A stretch of DNA of 20,426 bases from Alphaproteobacteria bacterium. GTDB lineage: Bacteria; Pseudomonadota; Alphaproteobacteria; Caulobacterales; Parvularculaceae. How positions within the stretch are numbered: position 1 is the first letter of the stretch; each line of letters starts with the position of its first letter. The notes below the pieces were generated by a model. That model searched no databases, had not been told where the DNA came from, and was given only the letters and a program-made list of their open reading frames with translations. The DNA is taken from NCBI GenBank assembly GCA_030428745.1, contig JAUIEG010000003.1, positions 1 through 20,426 of the forward strand, given 5' to 3'. Position numbers and translations under genes: made by a program. Shown piece by piece: positions 1-5,988 of the stretch.

Positions 1-208
1 TTACGCAGAGACGCGCGCCGTCGCCGACCGCCTGAAATTTTTTGGGCGCGCCGTCAGCTGGGGCGGCGCGGAAAGTCTTGTTCTGTGCGGCCATAAATCC
101 GATCCCGCCGGGCGCAAAACGCGGATCCCGGCGACGCTGTTGCGGTTTTCCGTCGGTCTTGAAGGCGCGGACAATCTCATCGCCGATCTCGAACAGGCGC
201 TGGCGTGA
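1..208 (+). CDS. PLP-dependent Cys/Met metabolism enzyme, C-terminal fragment (cystathionine gamma-synthase/beta-lyase family)
   Basis: The reading frame is already open at base 2 and closes with TGA at 206-208, giving the last 68 residues of a protein cut by the window edge. The fragment contains FGRAVSWGGAESLV and, near the end, RFSVGLEGADNLIADLEQAL. These match the C-terminal domain of the Cys/Met metabolism PLP-enzyme family (cystathionine gamma-synthase, cystathionine beta-lyase, O-succinylhomoserine sulfhydrylase), where the S-x-GG-x-ES-L segment lies by the active site. The lysine that binds PLP would be upstream, outside the window, so the exact reaction cannot be decided. The stop codon overlaps the GTG of the antiporter gene, so the two are probably co-transcribed. 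The family call is firm; the substrate is open. Confidence 0.85.
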   Translation, partial: YAETRAVADRLKFFGRAVSWGGAESLVLCGHKSDPAGRKTRIPATLLRFSVGLEGADNLIADLEQALA

Positions 209-1644
209 CGCAACCCGAAAACGACATGCCCCACCTGCCCTTATGGCTTGCGCTGTTGCCGTTGGTCATCCTCTTCAGCGCAATCGTCGCTGGCGTTCTC
301 ACCATTGGTTTTTCGAGCGACCTCCTGCTCGTTTCAATCCTTTTCGCCGCGGCGGCGGGCGGCGCAGTCGCGATGCGTCAGGGCCGCAACTGGACTGACA
401 TTCAAAGAGAAACCGGCCGGCGCATCGCCGACGCCCTGCCGGCGATCCTCATCCTTCTTTCCATCGGCGCGCTCCTGTCGAGCTGGATGTTTTCCGGCAC
501 AATCCCGCTCATGGTGACGCTTGGCGTCGATCTTATTCACCCGAGCTACATGGCGCTCACCGCCTTCGCCGCCACGGCGCTCATGTCGACGATCTCCGGC
601 ACCTCATGGGGATCGGCCGGCACGATCGGGGTCGCGCTCATGGGCGCAGCGGGAGCCATGGGCCTGCCCCTTGCGCCAGTCGCCGGCGCCGTCGTTTCCG
701 GCGCCTATTTCGGCGACAAGCTGTCGCCCCTTTCCGATATGACCAATATCGCCGCCATTGGGGCCGGCGCAAAACTCTATGACCATATCCGCCACATGTT
801 GTGGACGAGCCTGCCCCCGGCGATCATTGCGGCGCTGATTTATATGGGGATAGGTTTTTTCGGCGCCCATGCAGACAACGCAGCGCTGACTGGCGCAGCG
901 GAAATCAAGGCCGCGCTGCAATCCATCTTCGACCTCAATTTCATCGCCGCCATACCGCTTTTCGTCGCTATCGGCGGCATCGCGCTACAACGCCCGCCAG
1001 CGCTTGTCATCATGACGTCTTCCATCATTGCGATTTTAATTGGCGTCGTCGCACAAGGCTTTCCTGTCGAAACGGCGGCGGCGACGCTGGTCAACGGGTT
1101 CGACCTGTCGCTTGTTCACCCTGAGGCGAACGGCCTTGCCACGGACAGTCTGAAAAACCTCCTTAATCGCGGCGGCGTCATGTCCATGTCGTATACGCTG
1201 ATGTTCGTGATCGCTGCGTTTCTGCTCGCCGCAACGATGGAGGTTTCCGGCGCCATGAAAACGCTGCTGGATGCGTTGCTGTCGTCTGTGCGGTCGGCCT
1301 TCGGCCTGATCGCCGCCACCATGACCGCCGGTTTCGTGATGATCGCCGTCACCAGTCATGGAGGCGTCACATCGCTGATTGTTGGCGGGCTCTTTAAAAA
1401 ATCTTACGCCGACCGCGACCTTGCGCCGGAGAATCTTTCCCGCGCCATCGAGGACTCCGTCACCGTGACGGAACCCCTGATGCCATGGACCGTGTCGGGG
1501 CTTTTCATGGCCGGAACGCTCGGCGTTGCGACCGTGGACTTATTGCCCTGGGCCGTTTTCTGTTATCTCGGGCCGGTCTTTTCCCTGCTCTTCGCCGCCG
1601 CTTTTGTCATCACCGGCCATGGACTGAAAAAAGCCCCGTCATAA
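205..1644 (+). CDS. nhaC: Na+/H+ antiporter, NhaC family
   Basis: This encodes an integral membrane protein of 479 residues, the usual size for NhaC-type antiporters, which exchange cytoplasmic Na+ for external protons. There are about a dozen hydrophobic segments. The diagnostic NhaC block is GTSWGSAGT (residues 132-140), followed by SGAYFGDKLSPLSDMTN (165-181). A second conserved region (VTEPLMPWTVSGLF) lies near residue 425. I chose the GTG at 205 because it overlaps the upstream stop as GTGA, suggesting translational coupling. An ATG at 226 in the same frame would remove only seven polar residues and is a real alternative; neither has a strong ribosome binding site. The family is confident, but the transported substrate is inferred: NhaC-like proteins also include malate/lactate and amino-acid/cation exchangers. 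Confidence 0.9.
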   Translation: MTQPENDMPHLPLWLALLPLVILFSAIVAGVLTIGFSSDLLLVSILFAAAAGGAVAMRQGRNWTDIQRETGRRIADALPAILILLSIGALLSSWMFSGTIPLMVTLGVDLIHPSYMALTAFAATALMSTISGTSWGSAGTIGVALMGAAGAMGLPLAPVAGAVVSGAYFGDKLSPLSDMTNIAAIGAGAKLYDHIRHMLWTSLPPAIIAALIYMGIGFFGAHADNAALTGAAEIKAALQSIFDLNFIAAIPLFVAIGGIALQRPPALVIMTSSIIAILIGVVAQGFPVETAAATLVNGFDLSLVHPEANGLATDSLKNLLNRGGVMSMSYTLMFVIAAFLLAATMEVSGAMKTLLDALLSSVRSAFGLIAATMTAGFVMIAVTSHGGVTSLIVGGLFKKSYADRDLAPENLSRAIEDSVTVTEPLMPWTVSGLFMAGTLGVATVDLLPWAVFCYLGPVFSLLFAAAFVITGHGLKKAPS

Positions 1645-1676
1645 AAAAAGACGCCGCTACGAAAGCAACGGCGTCT
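1643..1676 (-). terminator. Rho-independent terminator of the minus-strand gene group
   Basis: An 8-bp perfect stem, AGACGCCG (1649-1656) with CGGCGTCT (1669-1676), encloses a 12-base loop. Read on the minus strand it is followed at once by seven T residues (complement of 1643-1649), as in an intrinsic terminator. It sits 33 bases past the stop of the small exported protein and touches the stop codon of the convergent antiporter gene. On the plus strand there is no T-run, so it mainly serves the minus strand. Confidence 0.75.
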
Positions 1677-1708
1677 GTTCATTCAAGGTCTTTGAACCCC
1701 GTCAGGCG

Positions 1709-2101
1709 CTATTTATTCGCCTTGTCGTATTTCTTGCTGAACTTCTGCCAGTCCTTGACCATGTCGGTTTCCAATTCCACGGTCCGGTTGAATTCATCAA
1801 GCGCAGCCTGACGCGCGTCGACTTCGAGCTCTTCATTGCCGGAGATGGTGTCGAGACAGGCGCGATATTCGCCGAGCGCCGCCTGATACGCCTTGATCTC
1901 GCCAATGGTCGCCGTGCGGTCTTCCGCCGTCGCTTCTTTCGGATTCGGCATCTCCGGAGATTCGCTATAAAGCGCGCAATCGCCAAGCGTCGCGACAGGC
2001 TCCGGCGGCGGCGCCGCTTCTTCCGCCATGTCATCCTGCGCAAAGGCCGCGCTCATGATAAACGCAGCGCTCGCCCCCAAGGTTACAAATGATCTCAGCA
2101 C
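1709..2101 (-). CDS. small exported hypothetical protein
   Basis: I do not recognise the family. The GTG at 2101 is chosen over longer upstream frames because AAGGAG lies seven bases before it and a good signal peptide starts there: MLRSFVTLGASAAFIMSAAFA, with probable cleavage at AFA-Q after residue 21. The mature part is about 109 residues: first an acidic and proline-rich linker (DDMAEEAAPPPEP), then Cys42 and Cys82, then a highly charged, probably helical C-terminal half (residues 68-128) ending KKYDKANK. The two cysteines could form a periplasmic disulfide. It is the last gene before a terminator, 121 bases after the DUF2189 gene, and may have its own promoter. The frame's longer extension to 2344 overlaps that gene and reads as noise. 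Confidence 0.75.
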   Translation of the reverse strand: MLRSFVTLGASAAFIMSAAFAQDDMAEEAAPPPEPVATLGDCALYSESPEMPNPKEATAEDRTATIGEIKAYQAALGEYRACLDTISGNEELEVDARQAALDEFNRTVELETDMVKDWQKFSKKYDKANK

Positions 2102-2176
2102 GAATGGTCTCCTTCCCAAGTGAGATGTTGATGTCTTTCGTCCACGCCAACCTAGCCAAAACCGCCATGGAGAATC

Positions 2177-2197
2177 AAATTTCCACGTAAAATTTCC
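2177..2197. repeat. tandem 8-bp direct repeat in the promoter region of the exported protein gene
   Basis: AAATTTCC occurs at 2177-2184 and again at 2190-2197, separated by five bases. The pair lies about 75-95 bases upstream of the GTG of the exported protein gene, in an AT-rich patch of otherwise GC-rich DNA. A paired regulator site is possible, but no factor can be named and the 13-base period is not a whole helical turn. Confidence 0.35.
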
Positions 2198-2222
2198 GAT
2201 GAAAGCGCGGAAAGGTTCAGTT

Positions 2223-3029
2223 TCAGCCCGCCAATTGCACCGCCGCATCGGGAAAATCATCATCCGCCGGGCGTTCAATCGCATGGCGATAGAGCCGCCA
2301 GGTCGCATGGCCGATGATGGGCAGGATGACGAAAAAGCCCACAAATCCGGACAAGACCGACAACCCCATCAGGACGCCAATCAGCGCGCACCAGATCAGC
2401 ATGGTCACCGGGCTCGACAATACGAGCTTCACACTCGTCACCATCGCCGTCACGAAATCCACATCCCGGTCATAGAGCATGGGAAAAGAAACTGCGGAAA
2501 TCGAGAAGATGGAGAAGGCGATCAGCGCGCCGGAAAGGTTTCCAAGAACGAGGAAAACAAGCCCCGACGGCGTTGAGAAAAGCTGGTCGAGGAACCCGGG
2601 ACCAACGCCATGAAAACCGGTGAAGGCGAAGAACAAAAACGCGGCGATATCCATCCAGATGACAAGCGCAAAGCCGGTGACAAGCGCCATCCACCGCAAA
2701 TCACCACGCACGGCGTCGCGCACCCCGCCAAGAACGCTCCCCCATGAAAGCGGCTTCCCGCGCTCCAGATGATCGCTCACTGCATAAAAGCCGGCGGCCG
2801 CGAAGGGCGCCACCAGCGCAAACCCCATGGCCAGGGGATAGGCGAGATAGGGAAGCCCCAGCACCATCAACAGCGCGATGAGAAGCCAGCCGCCAGCAGC
2901 AAACAGGCCGCCAAAGACAAGCCCATACAGCGGCGCACGCGCAAAGTCGCGCAGGCCGGCGGCCACTGCATCAATGAGGTCGTTGATGGAAACGGGCGTG
3001 ATAGCCGTTTCCTGTTTTGCTTGCGCCAT
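2223..3029 (-). CDS. DUF2189 domain integral membrane protein
   Basis: This is a 268-residue multi-pass membrane protein with about six hydrophobic segments. The conserved DUF2189 features are a soluble N-terminal lead ending in LRDFARAPLYGLVFGGLF (residues 26-43), the block SFPMLYDRDVDFVTAMVTSV (181-200), and LPIIGHATWRLYRHAI (236-251) near the end. Proteins of this family are common in Proteobacteria, sometimes near respiratory oxidase genes, and have no established biochemical role. The ATG at 3029 is supported by GGAGG five bases upstream. It follows the TerB-like gene by 57 bases on the same strand and is probably in the same transcript. There is no sign of truncation. The family is confident; the function is unknown. 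Confidence 0.85.
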   Translation of the reverse strand: MAQAKQETAITPVSINDLIDAVAAGLRDFARAPLYGLVFGGLFAAGGWLLIALLMVLGLPYLAYPLAMGFALVAPFAAAGFYAVSDHLERGKPLSWGSVLGGVRDAVRGDLRWMALVTGFALVIWMDIAAFLFFAFTGFHGVGPGFLDQLFSTPSGLVFLVLGNLSGALIAFSIFSISAVSFPMLYDRDVDFVTAMVTSVKLVLSSPVTMLIWCALIGVLMGLSVLSGFVGFFVILPIIGHATWRLYRHAIERPADDDFPDAAVQLAG

Positions 3030-3045
3030 TGCATCCTCCCTGTTT

Positions 3046-3080
3046 CGCCGCCCATTCGTATTTTTGTTGCTGGGGCGGCG
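3046..3080. repeat. GC-rich inverted repeat between the TerB-like and DUF2189 genes
   Basis: CGCCGCCC (3046-3053) and GGGCGGCG (3073-3080) are perfect inverted 8-bp arms around a 19-base AT-rich loop. They fill most of the 57-base gap between two minus-strand genes. Without a T-tract it is not a standard terminator. It could be an intercistronic RNA hairpin that affects stability or expression ratio. Confidence 0.35.
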
Positions 3081-3086
3081 CTCGGC

Positions 3087-3605
3087 TTACTCGGTAAGCA
3101 ACACCCTCCGCGCTTCAGCGATCAACCGCCGCTGAATATCCGCCGGCGGACCTTCGATCTCCGCTGTGCGTTCGAGCAGCTCCACAAGCTGCTGCTTTTC
3201 CGCGGCCGTACAAACCTCGACAACCGGCCGCAAAATTTTACGCACATTATTGCCGGCGTCGTTGATCTCGCCCACCGCCATGCGTCCGAAGGCGTAAAGA
3301 CCATGCGCCGTTTCTTCGTCAGCCTGAAAGACGTCTTTCATTTCCTCTATAATGCGCGCTTGCTGTCGGTCGGTGACTGCGCCGTCATAGGCCGCCATTT
3401 GATAGAGCAGCACCGCCGCTGCTTCGCGCGGATCGGAAAGATTTTCGATAAGACGCTGGTCGACGCGCCGGTTCCACTTGCCCCGGCGGATCACGCCCTT
3501 CACATCACCGATGGCCTCGCGGCCCTGATTGGCGGCGTTCATGAAATGGGTGAACGCCCAAAAGGCCGCCGCCAGCGCGCCGAGAATGGCGATGATGATG
3601 TGCAT
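3087..3605 (-). CDS. TerB-like domain protein with N-terminal membrane anchor
   Basis: This encodes 172 residues. An N-terminal hydrophobic helix (MHIIIAILGALAAAFWAFTHF, residues 1-21) is followed by a basic stretch (GVIRRGKWNRRVDQR). From about residue 48 an all-helical domain contains DPREAAAVLLYQMAAYDGAVTD, an EEM-KDVFQADEETAHGLY segment and a terminal RTAEIEGPPADIQRRLI. The pattern of A-YDG-VT-xQ followed by paired helices resembles the TerB/tellurite-resistance-like (TerB-C/DjlA N-terminal) helical fold. Such proteins are usually of unknown role, and no tellurite resistance can be inferred. GGGGAG seven bases upstream supports the ATG at 3605. It lies between the amidohydrolase and DUF2189 genes on the same strand. 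The fold assignment is moderate. Confidence 0.7.
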   Translation of the reverse strand: MHIIIAILGALAAAFWAFTHFMNAANQGREAIGDVKGVIRRGKWNRRVDQRLIENLSDPREAAAVLLYQMAAYDGAVTDRQQARIIEEMKDVFQADEETAHGLYAFGRMAVGEINDAGNNVRKILRPVVEVCTAAEKQQLVELLERTAEIEGPPADIQRRLIAEARRVLLTE

Positions 3606-3671
3606 CCAAAAACTCCCCGTCTGCTTGCAAAAATCTACGGAGTTTGGCGGTTCCGGGCAATCCGCAAAAGC

Positions 3672-4709
3672 CTAGTCCAGCGGCTTGATGTGAAAGATTC
3701 GCTCGGCGTTTTTGTGGGCGACCTTGGCCTTGGTTTCGTCATCGAGCGGCGCGGAGCGAATGAAGTCCACCGCCGGTTTCATGGGCTGGTAGGGATAATC
3801 GATGGCCCACAAAACATTATCGGCGCCGATTTTCTTGATGGAATAATCGAGCGCCAGATGGTCCTCCACGCCGCTCGTGGTAATGACGAAATTGCGCTTG
3901 AAATATTCTTCCATCGTGAGCTCTGTCTTGGGCGACCGTCCGCCTTCCTGCGCGCGCGAGTTCATGAAGTTGATGCGCCAGATCCAGAACGGGATCGCCT
4001 CGCCCATATGGCCGATGCAGATTTTGAGCTTCGGGAATTTGTCGAACAGGCCTGAAGTCATCATGCGGACAGCGTGCGTGCCGACCTCAACGCCGTAGCC
4101 CCACATCGCCGAGTCCATGCCGTAATCCTGCAGCGGGCCTTTAAGGCCATAAGACGCTGCGCGCGGGTGAATATAGATGCAGGCGTCGAGCGCTTCTGCG
4201 GCCTCTAAAAATGGCCAGTATTTCGGATCGTCGAGATATTCGTCATTGGTGTGCGAATTCAGAATGAAGCCGTTGAGCTTGAGATCATTGATCGCCCGTT
4301 CCATCTCTTTCGCGGCGCGCTTCGGCGATTGCGGTGCAAAGGCCGCGAGTCCGGAAAAGCGCGTCGGATGGCGCTTGCAGATATCGGCGAGCACGTCATT
4401 GGCGAGTGCGGCGAGATCCGTCGCCGTGTCGGCGTCGAACATCTGCACCCCCGGCGCCGTCAGCGACAGGAGATGCATGTCGATATCGAGCTCATCCATC
4501 TGTTTCAGACGGCGGTCTTCCACATCGAGCAGCCCATCAAGAAAGTTCAACGCGTCATAGCCCTTGCCGTCATTGGAGTCGTAGATGCCTCTCACAAGCA
4601 GCTTGTCGAGAGACTGGCTGGGGCCGCGGGAGACATATTTCAGGGCCTCGGCCACCTCCGGTATGGAAAAGGCTTCTTCGGTTGCAATGGTTCTGAGTTT
4701 CCCGGCCAT
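3672..4709 (-). CDS. amidohydrolase-2 family protein (aromatic-acid decarboxylase-like)
   Basis: The 345-residue protein belongs to the metal-dependent amidohydrolase family that includes ACMSD, gamma-resorcylate decarboxylase and 5-carboxyvanillate decarboxylase (LigW). Visible landmarks are LRTIATEEAFSIPE (residues 5-18), YIHPR with His181, ICIGHMGEAIPFWIWRINF with His234, and WAIDYPYQP with Asp304. A Glu (11 or 12), His181 and Asp304 are the expected metal ligands. The first motif is EEAF rather than the HxH of ACMSD or the ExH of resorcylate decarboxylases, which resembles LigW-type enzymes. Length and domain order are normal. GGGAG lies seven bases before the ATG. Non-oxidative decarboxylation or hydrolysis of an aromatic or dienoic acid is likely; the substrate cannot be read from the sequence. 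It starts 106 bases after the RidA gene on the same strand. Confidence 0.85.
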   Translation of the reverse strand: MAGKLRTIATEEAFSIPEVAEALKYVSRGPSQSLDKLLVRGIYDSNDGKGYDALNFLDGLLDVEDRRLKQMDELDIDMHLLSLTAPGVQMFDADTATDLAALANDVLADICKRHPTRFSGLAAFAPQSPKRAAKEMERAINDLKLNGFILNSHTNDEYLDDPKYWPFLEAAEALDACIYIHPRAASYGLKGPLQDYGMDSAMWGYGVEVGTHAVRMMTSGLFDKFPKLKICIGHMGEAIPFWIWRINFMNSRAQEGGRSPKTELTMEEYFKRNFVITTSGVEDHLALDYSIKKIGADNVLWAIDYPYQPMKPAVDFIRSAPLDDETKAKVAHKNAERIFHIKPLD

Positions 4710-4790
4710 GGCGCATCTCCCTGTTATTCTATGTAACAGACGGGAGATTACCCTGCGGCCCCGTCATATCGCTCCGGAAGGGGAAGCCAG

Positions 4791-4815
4791 AAACAGAAAT
4801 TGGCGCAGTCGCGCC
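4791..4815 (-). terminator. possible weak terminator after the RidA gene
   Basis: Directly after the RidA stop codon the minus strand folds as GGCGC-GACT-GCGCC (complement of 4802-4815), followed by the T-rich tail AATTTCTGTTT. The stem has only 5 bp but is all GC and perfectly paired. It could end the pdxH-RidA transcript before the amidohydrolase gene, or only attenuate it. Confidence 0.4.
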
Positions 4816-5211
4816 TCAGGATTTTTCGACGGCCGTTGCGTTCATGGTCAAAAGCGCGCCGCCCTTGGGCAGCGCCGCCACTTCAACCACAGACCGCGCC
4901 GGACGGTGCTCTCCCAGCATTTGCGCATAAACCGCGTTCATCCGCTGGAACAAGGACATATCGGTGAGAAAGATGTTGACGTGAAGCACATGCGCCCAGC
5001 TGGAGCCCGCCTCTTCCAGGATGGCGTTTATCGCCCTTAGAATTTGCGTCGTCTGGCTCTCGATGTCATCGCCTGCAAGAGCGCCCGTTGCGGGATCGAC
5101 GCCCGCTATCGCGCTGATGGAAATGAAATCGCCCGCCTTGGTGAAATGCGAATAAGGCCCGATTGGTTTCATCAGACCAGGCAATATGTGGCTTTCAACG
5201 GACCGGCCCAT
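4816..5211 (-). CDS. RidA/YjgF/UK114 family protein
   Basis: RidA proteins hydrolyse reactive enamine/imine intermediates such as 2-aminoacrylate produced by PLP enzymes. This 131-residue protein has the family length and order: GPYSHFTKAGDFISIS (18-33), VDPATGAL, the helix QTTQILRAINAILEEAGSSW (53-72), and HRPARSVVEVAALPKG with Arg106, equivalent to the essential Arg105 of E. coli RidA. The position of E. coli Glu120 is Thr122 here, and the next conserved Glu is Asn124, so it is not a canonical RidA and may belong to another Rid subgroup. I chose the ATG at 5211, eleven bases after the pdxH stop; a longer frame from 5250 would overlap pdxH. Pairing with pdxH fits a role around PLP chemistry, but this is inference. 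Confidence 0.85.
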   Translation of the reverse strand: MGRSVESHILPGLMKPIGPYSHFTKAGDFISISAIAGVDPATGALAGDDIESQTTQILRAINAILEEAGSSWAHVLHVNIFLTDMSLFQRMNAVYAQMLGEHRPARSVVEVAALPKGGALLTMNATAVEKS

Positions 5212-5222
5212 AAGACGCCCCG

Positions 5223-5879
5223 CTATGGATAGAGGTTTTCTTTGTTCCAAGACGACGAAATATCCGCCCGGCGATAAACCAGCCGCTCATGCAGACGGAA
5301 GGGCCGGTTAACCCAGAATTCGATTTGCGTCGGCATTATTCTGTATCCGGACCAATGAGGCGGCCGCGGTATGTCGCCAAGGCCGAATTGGGCGGTCTTT
5401 TTCGCCACCGCTTTTTCCAACGCAAAGCGGCTCTCCAGAGGCCGCGACTGATCGGACGCCCAGGCGCCGATACGCGAGGCGCGGGCGCGGCTCGCGAAAT
5501 AGGCGTCCGCCTCCTCGTCGGTCACGCGCTCCACGGGCCCGCGAAATCGCACCTGACGGCGGATCGACTTCCAGTGAAAGACGGCCGCCGCTTTCGGGTT
5601 TGCGGCAAGCTCTTGCCCCTTGGCGCTTTCCAGATTGGTGTAAAAAGTGAGCCCGCAAGCATCGATATCTTTCAGGAGAACCATCCGCACATCGGGCAAG
5701 CCGGTTTCATCCACCGTCGCCAGCGCCATGGCGTTGGCGTCATTGGGCTCTTTTTTGACGGCGAGCGCCAGCCAGTCTGCGAACAGGGCGATGGGATCGC
5801 CGATGGTGAAGACATCGCCCTGATCCTGATCGACGGCGTAAGCTTCTTCCGACGGGCTCGGCGGGATGAGATCGGCCAT
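5223..5879 (-). CDS. pdxH: pyridoxamine/pyridoxine 5'-phosphate oxidase
   Basis: PdxH is the FMN enzyme that oxidises pyridoxine or pyridoxamine 5'-phosphate to pyridoxal 5'-phosphate, the last step of vitamin B6 synthesis and salvage. The 218-residue product has the expected blocks in order: NAMALATVDETGLPDVRMVL (44-63), YTNLESAKGQELAANPKA, HWKSIRRQVRFRG, then ASDQSRPLESR and EFWVNRPFRLHERLVYRR near the C-terminus. The RLH triplet corresponds to the Arg and His that bind substrate in E. coli PdxH. The terminus is SSSWNKENLYP rather than the usual RLAP-like ending, a small variation. AAAGGAG lies six bases before the ATG at 5879. It is divergent from aroC across 109 bases and followed by the RidA gene. 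Confidence 0.95.
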   Translation of the reverse strand: MADLIPPSPSEEAYAVDQDQGDVFTIGDPIALFADWLALAVKKEPNDANAMALATVDETGLPDVRMVLLKDIDACGLTFYTNLESAKGQELAANPKAAAVFHWKSIRRQVRFRGPVERVTDEEADAYFASRARASRIGAWASDQSRPLESRFALEKAVAKKTAQFGLGDIPRPPHWSGYRIMPTQIEFWVNRPFRLHERLVYRRADISSSWNKENLYP

Positions 5880-5921
5880 TTTCGCTCCTTTGCCCAGAAC
5901 AACTCCATTTAGAACAGGGAG

Positions 5922-5951
5922 TTAGGAAATTCTTGCGGGATTGGCTATAAG
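5922..5951 (+). promoter_or_regulatory. candidate aroC promoter
   Basis: TATAAG at 5946-5951 is a 5-of-6 match to the -10 consensus. TTAGGA at 5922-5927 is a poor -35 (3 of 6) with 18-base spacing. A start of transcription near 5958 would leave a leader of about 30 bases before the aroC ATG. No other element in the 109-base pdxH-aroC gap looks better. Confidence 0.4.
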
Positions 5952-5961
5952 CTCATCCCGC
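5935..5961. repeat. inverted repeat centred on the aroC -10 region
   Basis: GCGGGAT (5935-5941) and ATCCCGC (5955-5961) are perfect 7-bp arms. Inside them GCT (5944-5946) and AGC (5950-5952) also pair around ATA. The dyad surrounds the likely -10 hexamer of aroC, so it could be an operator for a repressor or, if transcribed from further upstream, an RNA hairpin. Confidence 0.5.
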
Positions 5962-5988
5962 GTGGGAAGCGAGTAGTACGGATAAGGC

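Noticed and set aside
3087..3605. Tellurite resistance operon
   Set aside because: Only a TerB-like helical domain is present; no terC, terD, terZ or tehB-type gene lies nearby.
2769..4055. 428-codon open frame on the plus strand
   Set aside because: It is antisense to the DUF2189, TerB-like and amidohydrolase genes, all of which have clear family motifs and ribosome binding sites. High-GC third-position bias often leaves such antisense frames open.
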